From contig JAFRBR010000011.1 in assembly GCA_017404795.1 (NCBI GenBank), positions 1 through 37,368 on the forward strand: a DNA stretch of 37,368 nt. Reading direction: 5' to 3'. The notes beneath the pieces were generated by a model. That model saw nothing but the letters and a program-made list of their open reading frames with translations, was not told the DNA's origin and ran no database searches. The position numbers and the translations under genes were made by a program. How positions within the stretch are numbered: position 1 is the stretch's first letter; each line of letters opens with the position of its first letter. This DNA comes from Candidatus Saccharimonadota bacterium. GTDB taxonomy: Bacteria; Patescibacteriota; Saccharimonadia; Saccharimonadales; Saccharimonadaceae. Positions 1 to 6,691 of this stretch are shown one piece after another.

Positions 1-372
1 AGCGACATTACCGCCAACCCTCAAAACTCTGTCTGTCCCGCTGGCTGGCGTCTACCTACAGCTTCTAGTGCTGGTAGCTCCACTGCTGGCTCTACTAACG
101 AATTTATGCGGCTAAACTATATCTACAACAATGGCTCTACGAATAGTAAGGCTATGGAAGGCTCGCCGTTGTTCTTTGTTCGCGGCGGCAGCGTTTCTAG
201 TAGTTTACTTAGCAGTTCGGGTCATTACGGTGGATACTGGTCTAGCACAGTTAGTGACTATTACTATCCCTATAGCCTATACTTCGGAAATTCTTTTTTG
301 TACAATAACAATAGTAATAACGGCAACGGCTATGGCTACAGCGGTAGACTAGTCCGTTGTGTGGCTCGCTAG
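1..372 (+). CDS. C-terminal part of a FISUMP-type surface protein (partial)
   Basis: The frame is open from base 1, so the start lies outside the window; 123 residues are visible. The fragment begins close to the motif SVCPAGWRLPT and continues to GGYWSSTVSDYYYPYSLYF and a final GRLVRCVAR. This series (CPxGWRLP, then YWSS, then xVRCV at the C-terminus) is the signature of the Fibrobacter succinogenes major paralogous (FISUMP) / DUF1566-like lectin-type domain found on secreted or surface proteins. The stretch between is very rich in Gly, Ser, Asn and Tyr, as expected for an extracellular protein. No LPxTG-like sorting signal follows the domain, so any anchor must be N-terminal (a pilin-like leader is common in this family). 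Ligand and exact role are unknown. It converges on rplL. Confidence 0.72.
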   Translation, partial: SDITANPQNSVCPAGWRLPTASSAGSSTAGSTNEFMRLNYIYNNGSTNSKAMEGSPLFFVRGGSVSSSLLSSSGHYGGYWSSTVSDYYYPYSLYFGNSFLYNNNSNNGNGYGYSGRLVRCVAR

Positions 373-422
373 AGGTAGTAGTTTCGGTTTTTCCAGCGTC
401 AATAACCCGAACTGTCCTCAAC

Positions 423-446
423 AAAAACCCCACCATCACGGTGGGG
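423..446 (-). terminator. Rho-independent terminator of rplJ-rplL
   Basis: A perfect 7-bp stem CCCCACC/GGTGGGG with a 5-nt loop (428-446) is followed on the minus strand by a run of five T (423-427). It lies 31 nt after the rplL stop. The T-run is only on the minus side, so it mainly serves rplL. Confidence 0.85.
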
Positions 447-477
447 CCTTTGCTACAATTAACTAACCTATTATTAT

Positions 478-861
478 TTATGCTAATTCTACGGTTGCAC
501 CGGCTTCTTCGAGCGATTTCTTCATCGCCTCAGCCTCGTCTTTAGGCACCTTCTCCTTGACGGTAGCAGGCGCGCCATCTACAATAGCCTTAGCCTCACC
601 GAGGCCAAGCCCAGTAGCTTCCTTTACGGCCTTGATCACAGCGATCTTCTGTGCGCCGGCATCTTTCAAGACTACATCGTATTCAGACTTGCCTTCATCA
701 GCGGCAGCCTCTGCACCAGCAGCTGGCCCAGCAGTCACAGCCACGGCGGCAGCGGCCGGCTCAATGCCGTACTCGTCCTTCAGGACATTCTTTAATTCGT
801 TTACTTCGAGCACAGTCAATTTGACTAGCTCTTCAGCTAATTTCTTAATATCTGTTGCCAT
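478..861 (-). CDS. rplL: Ribosomal protein bL12 (L7/L12)
   Basis: 127 residues, normal length for L7/L12, the multimeric stalk protein that recruits translation GTPases. The N-terminal dimerisation helix ([16 protein letters not shown]) is followed by an Ala/Gly-rich hinge at about residues 36-58. The C-terminal domain has the conserved [26 protein letters not shown] and [10 protein letters not shown] segments. The ATG at 861 is chosen because GAAAGGA sits about 9 nt upstream; an in-frame ATG 18 nt earlier would add MKGLII and lose this spacing. It follows rplJ by 34 nt in the same operon and ends in a strong terminator. Confidence 0.97.
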   Translation of the reverse strand: MATDIKKLAEELVKLTVLEVNELKNVLKDEYGIEPAAAAVAVTAGPAAGAEAAADEGKSEYDVVLKDAGAQKIAVIKAVKEATGLGLGEAKAIVDGAPATVKEKVPKDEAEAMKKSLEEAGATVELA

Positions 862-895
862 AATTATTAATCCTTTCAATTATAGTAATTGGTTG

Positions 896-1417
896 CTATT
901 TTGCGTGGGCTTCTAGCCCAGACACAATCCCAGACAGTCCACCAGAAAGCCCAGAAATACTGTCGGTAACCGGTGATAAGAGCTGAGCCACCACCTGAGC
1001 GATCAGTTCGTTCTTGGTCGGTAGAGCCGCCAGGGCCTTAACCTCGTCCTCAGATAGGTTCGCTCCTAGATCAGAGAATCCACCTACTAGATTGAGGGCG
1101 TTATGCTTCTTGGCAAATTCGGCCAGCACCTTAGCCGGTGCTACCTCGTCCTCGTCCGACACCGCATACAACAACTGACCAGTCAGACCAGTCGTATCGG
1201 TATCCTTATAGACGGCAATTTGCCCCATCGCGACGCGAACCAAGCGGTTCTTAACCACCTTAATCTTAACCCCCGCTTCACGCGCGGCCTTTCTCAGCTC
1301 CTGCAACTCTGCCACGGTCAAGCCTTGATATTTGGCATAGACCGTAGTCTTTGCGCCAGACAAAAGCTCCGTCAAATCAGCAACCAATGTGTTCTTTTTT
1401 TGCTTACTAATTGCCAT
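896..1417 (-). CDS. rplJ: Ribosomal protein uL10
   Basis: 173 residues, typical for L10, which binds 23S rRNA and carries the L7/L12 dimers. The start MAISKQKKNTLVADLTELL and the segment KNRLVRVAM are typical family features. The C-terminal helix (about 135-170, LLSPVTDSISGLSGGLSGIV) is the L12-docking part. AAAGGA lies 8-9 nt before the ATG. A promoter with an L10-type leader precedes it, so rplJ-rplL is a separate transcription unit. In most bacteria rplJ directly follows rplA; here a membrane-protein gene lies between them. Confidence 0.97.
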   Translation of the reverse strand: MAISKQKKNTLVADLTELLSGAKTTVYAKYQGLTVAELQELRKAAREAGVKIKVVKNRLVRVAMGQIAVYKDTDTTGLTGQLLYAVSDEDEVAPAKVLAEFAKKHNALNLVGGFSDLGANLSEDEVKALAALPTKNELIAQVVAQLLSPVTDSISGLSGGLSGIVSGLEAHAK

Positions 1418-1470
1418 AAAAAGTCCTTTGGTTATAGTTGATAATATTGGTTAGCTAATTGTTAAACAGC

Positions 1471-1545
1471 GTCACCAAACAAAATTGTAAGAATTTCCTC
1501 GACGACATAATTAAGGATCACTCCCGTCGTTGTCTTTGGTAACTA
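1471..1545 (-). ncRNA. Probable L10-type autoregulatory leader of rplJ-rplL
   Basis: The roughly 128-nt untranslated leader of rplJ folds into an outer 9-bp stem (1535-1543 with 1471-1479; GUUACCAAA against UUUGGUGAC, one G-U pair). Inside is a second stem, ACGAC/GUCGU (1526-1530 with 1502-1506), capped by GGA-GUGA-UCC with a GNRA-like loop. The position, the purine-rich AAAGAC internal loop after ACC, and the two-stem layout match the known L10 leader family, where the L10/L12 complex binds and represses its own operon. Pairing is seen directly; the function is by family resemblance. Confidence 0.6.
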
Positions 1546-1550
1546 TCTCT

Positions 1551-1580
1551 ATTATATCACGAGATACGCTTAGTTGTCAA
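1551..1580 (-). promoter_or_regulatory. Sigma-70 promoter of rplJ-rplL
   Basis: TTGACA (1575-1580), 18-nt spacer, TATAAT (1551-1556): both hexamers match the consensus. The TGA stop of the upstream gene is directly followed by TATAAT, so the stop codon also supplies the TG of an extended -10. Confidence 0.88.
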
Positions 1581-2120
1581 GAATTGGAACACTCCACCTA
1601 TCGCAGTAATCCCCAAAATCATCGGCCAGTAATAAGTCTCAAAACTAATATCCGGGACCAGCTTCATTAGCGCCAGCGTAATCGCATAAGCTCCCACCGC
1701 AGAGGTAGCAATAATCGTGGCCGGCTTCATCAGCATCACCGCCGCCCCAGCTACAATCACCCCCACTACTGCCGCTATGGCCAAGGTCTGCATATCAGTC
1801 CCAAAGTATTGCACCGCCAGTAGCATCACTAGCACAAAACAAATCCCACCCACGCAGAGCTTTTCGATCGAAAACCCCATCAGCGCCAGCAATAGCCCCC
1901 CAGCAATCGGCAACAAATTCTGATACAGCTCGCTGACTGCTATCTCAGGCACTAAGTTATTAATTTGCGGCATTAAATAGCTCATGCCTAGATACCCCAG
2001 CATAAACCAAACGATAAAAAACGCTATCTTCTTTAGCCGGTACCCAAATAGCAGCACCGCCAACCCCACCCCCAACATAATAATCAGCTCCGGAGTCTGA
2101 AAATTCTCAATCATTTCCAT
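1557..2120 (-). CDS. DUF4203 (TMEM198-like) multi-pass membrane protein
   Basis: 187 residues, nearly all in hydrophobic helices; six or seven membrane segments can be counted (for example LIIMLGVGLAVLLFGY, IAFFIVWFMLGYLGM, LLPIAGGLLLALMGF, LCVGGICFVLVMLLAV). The repeated Gly-rich helix pattern resembles DUF4203/TMEM198-type proteins of unknown function. The ATG at 2120 is chosen over a GTG at 2126 because an extended -10 (TGATATAAT) ends at 2127, which would put the RNA start on this ATG (leaderless). The gene sits between rplA and rplJ, an unusual place for a membrane gene. Family assignment is tentative. Confidence 0.6.
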   Translation of the reverse strand: MEMIENFQTPELIIMLGVGLAVLLFGYRLKKIAFFIVWFMLGYLGMSYLMPQINNLVPEIAVSELYQNLLPIAGGLLLALMGFSIEKLCVGGICFVLVMLLAVQYFGTDMQTLAIAAVVGVIVAGAAVMLMKPATIIATSAVGAYAITLALMKLVPDISFETYYWPMILGITAIGGVFQFLTTKRIS

Positions 2121-2126
2121 AAGCAC

Positions 2127-2135
2127 ATTATATCA
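2127..2135 (-). promoter_or_regulatory. Extended -10 of the DUF4203-like gene
   Basis: TGATATAAT with the hexamer at 2127-2132, six bases before the ATG at 2120. No convincing -35. Confidence 0.6.
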
Positions 2136-2140
2136 CAGAA

Positions 2141-2255
2141 AAAGACAAAAAATATACTTTTGGGGCAGTCCGGAGGCCGCTGCCGAGGTGTGAGGGCGCG
2201 AGCCCCGTGAAGACGGGCGCGAGCGACCCGTCCCCAAAAGTATATTTTTGTCTTT
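2141..2255 (-). repeat. Structured inverted-repeat element, copy 1 (four-way-junction-like)
   Basis: Long arms, 2141-2165 and 2232-2255, pair over 24 bp with one bulged base. The outer arms are AT-rich and end in TTTTGGGG / CCCCAAAA. The GC-rich interior holds three hairpins: GGCAG/CTGCC (2164-2184), GGGC-GCGA-GCCC (2194-2205) and GACGGG/CCCGTC (2212-2232). On the minus strand the element begins 4 nt after the rplA stop and ends in a T-rich arm, so it could terminate rplA transcription. A relative with the same TTTTGGGGC...CCCCAAAAGTA edges lies at 25166-25265. Confidence 0.7.
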
Positions 2256-2258
2256 CTA

Positions 2259-3170
2259 CTAGTTATACAAGTTCTCAACCTGGATTGAGGGTCCCATCGA
2301 AGTCGTTATATAAACCGATTTCACGAATGAGCCTTTGAGCGAAGCTGGCTTCTGCACCTTCAATGAATCAAAGAATGCCTCAGCATTCGCCAGCAGCTTA
2401 TCTACCCCAAACGAAACTTTACCAATCCCGATATGCACAATTGCTTGTTTGTCTACTCGATATTCTACCTTACCCGCTTTGGCTTCTTTAACTGCCTTTT
2501 CGACATCATTAGTTACGGTGCCAGCCTTAGGGTTCGGCATTAGTCCCCGCGGTCCGAGCAAACGAGCATATTTACCGAGTTTAGGCATATATTGTGGTGT
2601 AGAAATCAACACATCAAAGTCAATCGTGCCCTTTTCTAGTCGTTTCAAAAATTCCTCGTCTTCTGCAATGTCAGCCCCCGCCGTCTTGGCTGCCTTGCAG
2701 ACATAGAGAGGCGCAAATACCGCTACCCGCACAGTCTTACCACTACCGCTAGGCAGTACCAGGGTGGTTCGGATGTTCTGATCCGCCTGGCGCGGGTCTA
2801 CGCCTAGCCGAGTGTGTACCTCTACTGAGGCATCAAACTTTACCGGGCTGGTCTTGGCCGCAAGTTCCAAGGCCTCCTTCAAACCATAAACCTTAGTCTT
2901 ATCAATCAATTTGGCCATTTCTTGGTATTTCTTGCCTCGACGCTCTAATTTAGAACGAGTAATCGGTGCAGCACCTTTAGGCTTATTGGCGGCTTCAGCT
3001 TCTTTTGCTGCCCGCTCTTTTTTGCGCTCCTGGCGCTCTTCTTCAGCCTTGACTTCCTCTATATGCTTCTTAGATTTCTTACCAGATTTGGCAAACTTCT
3101 CCGGCTCTTCTATAGTAGCTTTCTCGGCTACATTTTCGATAATTTCCTTATTTTCGGTTTCCTCGACCAT
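2259..3170 (-). CDS. rplA: Ribosomal protein uL1 with a long charged N-terminal extension
   Basis: 303 residues against about 230 in most bacteria. The canonical L1 part starts near residue 78 ([13 protein letters not shown]) and includes [15 protein letters not shown] at 206-220, the 23S rRNA-binding core motif of the family. Residues 1 to about 75 are an extra Lys/Glu-rich, probably disordered or helical segment. AAAGGA 8 nt upstream supports the ATG at 3170, so the extension appears to be translated. L1 forms the L1 stalk at the E site and in many bacteria represses its own mRNA. Here rplA has its own promoter and is separated from rplK by a terminator. Confidence 0.96.
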   Translation of the reverse strand: MVEETENKEIIENVAEKATIEEPEKFAKSGKKSKKHIEEVKAEEERQERKKERAAKEAEAANKPKGAAPITRSKLERRGKKYQEMAKLIDKTKVYGLKEALELAAKTSPVKFDASVEVHTRLGVDPRQADQNIRTTLVLPSGSGKTVRVAVFAPLYVCKAAKTAGADIAEDEEFLKRLEKGTIDFDVLISTPQYMPKLGKYARLLGPRGLMPNPKAGTVTNDVEKAVKEAKAGKVEYRVDKQAIVHIGIGKVSFGVDKLLANAEAFFDSLKVQKPASLKGSFVKSVYITTSMGPSIQVENLYN

Positions 3171-3228
3171 AAAATTCCTTTCGTGGTATTATCGGGTTTC
3201 CCCTCCCATCTTAAATAATAATATATAT

Positions 3229-3262
3229 ATTATATCAAATTTGACCCGACGGGTCAAATTTG
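3229..3262 (-). promoter_or_regulatory. rplA promoter overlapped by a 27-bp perfect palindrome
   Basis: TTGACC (3252-3257), 17-nt spacer, TATAAT (3229-3234), with TGA before the -10 making it extended. A perfect inverted repeat with 13-bp arms, CAAATTTGACCCG / CGGGTCAAATTTG around one central base, covers 3236-3262. It takes in the whole -35 and the spacer. The geometry fits an operator for a dimeric repressor, or a DNA or RNA hairpin. Confidence 0.75.
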
Positions 3263-3271
3263 TTTAATTCA

Positions 3272-3306
3272 AAAATCGCCAGGGAATTCATTTCTCTGGC
3301 GATTTT
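3272..3306 (-). terminator. Terminator after rplK, T-rich on both strands
   Basis: AAATCGCCAG-type arms with an internal mismatch pair across a short loop; T-runs lie on both sides. It is 46 nt after the rplK stop and just before the rplA promoter, so it separates the two units. Confidence 0.7.
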
Positions 3307-3351
3307 CTAACTAGTTTCTTTTGCTAAACTTTTCTTTGCCCAAAGAAAAGT

Positions 3352-3783
3352 TTAAGCGTCTTCAACCGTCACACCCATCGATCGCGCGGTCCCGGCGATA
3401 ATCTTAATCGCCCCCTCGATATCGACAGCATTTAGTTGATCCATCTTTTTCTCGGCAATTTCTTGCAATTGTGCCTTGGTGATCTTGCCTACTTTATCGG
3501 TATTAGGCTTACCAGAGCCTTTTTGGATTTTAATCGCTTCGCGAATCAAATCATCCACCGGCTGCCCCAATGACTTCCAATCAAACGAACGGTCGTCAAA
3601 CACCCGAATATGGACAATTACGTCCTTACCCATCAAATCCTTGGTGGCTTCATTAAACGGATTGATAAAATCCATCATATTCAGTCCCCACTGACCGAGA
3701 GTCGACCCAACTGGTGGTCCAGCCGTGGCTCGCCCCGCCGGTATCCGAAGCTTCAAATTACCAATTACCTTTTTTTCTGCCAT
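3352..3783 (-). CDS. rplK: Ribosomal protein uL11
   Basis: 143 residues, standard length. L11 binds the GTPase-associated centre of 23S rRNA. The conserved N-terminal section LKLRIPAGRATAGPPVGSTLGQ contains the Pro-rich PAGxAxPxPPVGxxLGQ signature; this copy has ATAGPPVG. The C-terminal RNA-binding domain ends GTARSMGVTVEDA, close to the usual GTARSMGxxVE. AAAGGG lies 6-7 nt before the ATG. It follows nusG by 36 nt and has its own promoter overlapping the nusG stop, so it can be expressed with or without nusG. Confidence 0.96.
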   Translation of the reverse strand: MAEKKVIGNLKLRIPAGRATAGPPVGSTLGQWGLNMMDFINPFNEATKDLMGKDVIVHIRVFDDRSFDWKSLGQPVDDLIREAIKIQKGSGKPNTDKVGKITKAQLQEIAEKKMDQLNAVDIEGAIKIIAGTARSMGVTVEDA

Positions 3784-3813
3784 AAAAATCCCTTTCTAGT
3801 GCGTAACACTATA

Positions 3814-3841
3814 ATTATATCATAATTGTTTTACTTGTAAA
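3814..3841 (-). promoter_or_regulatory. Internal promoter of rplK
   Basis: TTTACA (3836-3841), 16-nt spacer, TATAAT (3814-3819). The TGA stop of nusG (3820-3822) forms the TG of the extended -10. Confidence 0.65.
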
Positions 3842-4365
3842 GCGTCAAGTTCTACCGGAGTTTCTCGGCCAAACATCGATACCATCACCTTAATTTTGCC
3901 CTTAGCGGCATCAATTTCGGAAATCGAGCCATCAAAGCCCTTAAACGGCCCATCAGTAATCGACACCACCTCGCCTACTTCATACTTCACTGAGAACTTA
4001 GGATCTTCCACACCCATCCGCTTCTTAATCTTCTTAATTTCCTTTTCCGATACTGGTGTTGGCTGGGTACCAGTTCCCACAAACCCAGTCACCCCTGGAG
4101 TATTACGAATAATATACCAAGTCTCATCCGACAATTTCATGTCCACTAGCACGTAATTTTGTAAAATCTTCCGGTCCACGATCTTACGCTTGCCGTTTTT
4201 AATCTCAATTTGTTTTTCTTTGGGTACAATTGCTTCAAAAATCTTCCCAGACATCTCAACCGACCCTACCCGCTGATTAATCGAATCAGCCACCTTGTCC
4301 TCATATCCGCTGTAGGTCGAAATCGCGTACCACGCCCGGGTGCTATCATATCTGTTTACTGCCAT
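3820..4365 (-). CDS. nusG: Transcription termination/antitermination factor NusG
   Basis: 181 residues, normal length. The N-terminal NGN domain begins RAWYAISTYSGYEDKVADSI and includes ILQNYVLVDMKLSDETWYII and RNTPGVTGFVG. The C-terminal KOW domain (about 128-178) has GEVVSITDGPFKGFDGSI. NusG binds RNA polymerase and couples it to Rho or the ribosome. It sits 18 nt after secE and before rplK, the usual secE-nusG-rplK order. A GGAAAGGA ribosome site lies 6 nt upstream of the ATG. Confidence 0.96.
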   Translation of the reverse strand: MAVNRYDSTRAWYAISTYSGYEDKVADSINQRVGSVEMSGKIFEAIVPKEKQIEIKNGKRKIVDRKILQNYVLVDMKLSDETWYIIRNTPGVTGFVGTGTQPTPVSEKEIKKIKKRMGVEDPKFSVKYEVGEVVSITDGPFKGFDGSISEIDAAKGKIKVMVSMFGRETPVELDALQVKQL

Positions 4366-4383
4366 AAAAATCCTTTCCTATAT

Positions 4384-4785
4384 TTAATTATTACCTAATA
4401 TTAATCCAAATAACCACGAGAAGAACAGGTCAAGTAGTAAAATAATCACCATAAAGAGGGCCGAATAAACCACTACCGCCAGCACCATTTTCCAAGTGGT
4501 CTTGCGATTGGGCCACCGCACTTGGCGAAGCTCCATCCACGAATCGCGAATGTATCGCCAAAGATAAACAAAAGGCGCAATCAAGAAAAACGGCTTTTTC
4601 TCGGACTTTTTGCCCGGCTCAACCGTAGAAATCTTTTTTTCGTCGGCTTTGGCTTTCTCGCGTTTGGTTTTCTCAGTCTTTTTGTCTTTTACGACCACCT
4701 TTTTTCGAGTAATCGCCGGCGTATCCGATGTGTCCTCTTTCTTGCTAGGCCCATCCGACGCCTTGATTCTTGTGATTTTTGCCAT
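4384..4785 (-). CDS. secE: Preprotein translocase subunit SecE, with Lys-rich N-terminal tail
   Basis: 133 residues, about twice the minimal bacterial SecE. The conserved core is at residues 75-130: an amphipathic helix YIRDSWMELRQVRWPNRKTTW with the RQVxWP motif, then one membrane segment (VLAVVVYSALFMVIILLLDLF). Residues 1 to about 65 are a Lys/Glu/Thr-rich cytoplasmic tail. SecE clamps SecY in the translocon. AGAGGAG 5 nt before the ATG supports this start. The promoter overlaps the end of the glucan phosphorylase gene, and a terminator-like hairpin lies in the leader. Confidence 0.94.
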   Translation of the reverse strand: MAKITRIKASDGPSKKEDTSDTPAITRKKVVVKDKKTEKTKREKAKADEKKISTVEPGKKSEKKPFFLIAPFVYLWRYIRDSWMELRQVRWPNRKTTWKMVLAVVVYSALFMVIILLLDLFFSWLFGLILGNN

Positions 4786-4805
4786 TTTACTCCTCTTTTA
4801 GTATC

Positions 4806-4826
4806 AAAAAAGTCTGATACCAGACT
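4806..4826 (-). terminator. Hairpin plus T-run in the secE leader
   Basis: AGTCTG-GTAT-CAGACT (4811-4826) is directly followed on the minus strand by six T. It lies downstream of the secE promoter and 20 nt before the secE ATG. It may end transcripts of the upstream gene, or act as an attenuator of secE-nusG. Confidence 0.6.
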
Positions 4827-4832
4827 ATGTCA

Positions 4833-4861
4833 AGTATATCACACAGGAAATAGATAGTCAA
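4833..4861 (-). promoter_or_regulatory. Promoter of secE-nusG
   Basis: TTGACT (4856-4861), 17-nt spacer, TATACT (4833-4838). The TGA stop of the upstream gene (4839-4841) directly precedes TATACT and forms the extended -10. Confidence 0.8.
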
Positions 4862-6593
4862 GATAATCTTGCATCATCCGCGCACCCGAAATCACCGGCA
4901 AAAACTCCTTTAATTGCTCGCGCATAGTATATTCTAAGTCAAAATCACTATCCCAGATAGCAGCCGCTTCTTCCATTCTCTGATAAAGCATATCCACTTC
5001 CTCACCTTCGTCCTTGCCCGATACATTAAGGTAGGCATTCATCGAGCCATCCGCTACCCCACCATCGTGAGTCGAAATCATCACATTGAGATTGGCCACA
5101 TCTTTCATCCAAGAAGTCCCACAAGCCTCTAGCCCCACAATCGGCACATTAACCGTAATATTGCACCCCGCCGACAGCGCCAAGGCCATCTCCTCGTCAT
5201 AATCCGAAATATAGTGCACGTGCCCACGCAAATAGTCGTCCCTGTCTACTATTTCCAGCATTTTTCTCAATTTTTCTTGCATTGTTTGGTCTCCAGCGTG
5301 CACCCGCCCCGCCATAATATAATGCGCCCCGTGGCTTTCTAGAATATTTCTCAGCCGCCCCGGGTCATGAAAGGCTAGTTCTGGCCGTTTATAATCTGCA
5401 AATCGTCGTCTAAAATCATAAATCAGCTCATCTTCTCCAAATTTCAAAATTTTCCCATTCTGGTCCGGCCGTTTTTTCAAAATCTCATTTAACAGTCTCC
5501 GCCCCTGTTTCTTAAACTCTCGTATTTTTTCCGCCGTGAATAACTCCAGATTTTCCACATAATTCACGGTCGGATAGCCCTTAGCATCGATGATTTCCGA
5601 ATTTTCCATAAATTTCAAAATTTCCGGCAGTACCCAATAATCCATGTCGATCCCATTAGTCACCGCTTTGAATTTGACTTTGTTGCCAGCAATATCTCGG
5701 TAATTGGCAATTCTGGCGTGGAGTTTAGACACTCCAGAGCGCATCTCGGCAATTTCAATGGTCACCGACGAAAGTTTAATCCGGTTATCAGTAAACTTAT
5801 CGCTCAGCCATTTTTTCACCGCCAATGATTTGATATTCGGAAACACATAGCGCTCAAATTGCTCGTGCGTAAACTCCGCCTCAGCCGCCTGGACCAAAGT
5901 ATGATTTGTATATAGAGTATGCTTGCGGGTATAGACCACCGCTTCATAAAAATCCATTCCATTACTCGCCAACTCATCCAGCCGTGCCAGTGCCGCAAAG
6001 AAAGTCGCTACTTCGTTTAATTGCATAATTGCCGGCTTCAAGCCAATCAGCTTCAGCGCCGCATAACCACCAAAACCCAGTGCCACTTCTTGGTACAGCC
6101 GATGGTCGCCCCAACTTAGCCCCGAATACAATTCTCCAAAATTCGGCTCGGTAATCGCAATAATCCTGGTACTACCAAACTCTTTTTGCACCACATCCAA
6201 TTTACACAAATCATTACCACATTTAATATGCACTTGATCCACAAATTTAAACCCAAATTGTTTGTAATCTACATTTCGATGCTCATCGACAACCACGCCA
6301 TTTTCAACTTTTTGATGAGTTTCGGACGGGTAAAAAGGCGTAATCAGCGCAAATGGCACACCGAGTTTTTCAGCCACCCGGCGAGTGTCTGCCGCTAGTA
6401 TCCCTAGCCCCCCACCACCTCGAATACCATTAGCTTGGTCATAAATCTCAATCGTCCAATAAGTATAAGGCCGTTCTTTTGAGACCGCCTTAGTTAGCTT
6501 CCCTCTCTCCACCGCCTCATAAAAAATATCCACATCCTCAATATTCTCAAGCGGGTGATAAAAATATTCTGCATCCTGCGATTCATTATTCAT
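4839..6593 (-). CDS. GT35 alpha-glucan (glycogen/maltodextrin) phosphorylase, short form
   Basis: 584 residues. Phosphorylases of family GT35 release glucose-1-phosphate from alpha-1,4-glucan using pyridoxal phosphate. Landmarks: GGGGLGILAAD (59-69), LNEVATFFA (192-200, cf. NEGHxAF), TNHTLVQAAE (229-238, cf. THTPVxAG), VTNGIDMDYW (311-320, cf. VTNGVHxxxW), RRFADYKR (396-403) and GLEACGTSWMKDVANLN (487-503, cf. EASGTSGMKxxxNG). Lys497 aligns with the pyridoxal-phosphate lysine. It is shorter than the 800-residue enzyme of E. coli and closer to short archaeal/Thermotoga-type forms. An extended -10 ends 7 nt before the ATG, so the mRNA is probably leaderless. It fits with the GT4 and GH57 genes at 22747-25167 as part of a storage-glucan pathway. 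Confidence 0.85.
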   Translation of the reverse strand: MNNESQDAEYFYHPLENIEDVDIFYEAVERGKLTKAVSKERPYTYWTIEIYDQANGIRGGGGLGILAADTRRVAEKLGVPFALITPFYPSETHQKVENGVVVDEHRNVDYKQFGFKFVDQVHIKCGNDLCKLDVVQKEFGSTRIIAITEPNFGELYSGLSWGDHRLYQEVALGFGGYAALKLIGLKPAIMQLNEVATFFAALARLDELASNGMDFYEAVVYTRKHTLYTNHTLVQAAEAEFTHEQFERYVFPNIKSLAVKKWLSDKFTDNRIKLSSVTIEIAEMRSGVSKLHARIANYRDIAGNKVKFKAVTNGIDMDYWVLPEILKFMENSEIIDAKGYPTVNYVENLELFTAEKIREFKKQGRRLLNEILKKRPDQNGKILKFGEDELIYDFRRRFADYKRPELAFHDPGRLRNILESHGAHYIMAGRVHAGDQTMQEKLRKMLEIVDRDDYLRGHVHYISDYDEEMALALSAGCNITVNVPIVGLEACGTSWMKDVANLNVMISTHDGGVADGSMNAYLNVSGKDEGEEVDMLYQRMEEAAAIWDSDFDLEYTMREQLKEFLPVISGARMMQDYLDYLFPV

Positions 6594-6600
6594 GCTTATG

Positions 6601-6609
6601 ATTATATCA
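6601..6609 (-). promoter_or_regulatory. Extended -10 of the glucan phosphorylase gene
   Basis: TGATATAAT, hexamer 6601-6606, seven bases before the ATG at 6593. The predicted RNA start falls on the A of ATG. Confidence 0.65.
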
Positions 6610-6691
6610 CATGTTTTTAAACTATAGCATTATGATTTTTTCTTCCCTTGTAAAAACGCGTTTTGTGTTTTCAGAATTCAAAGTTATGAAT

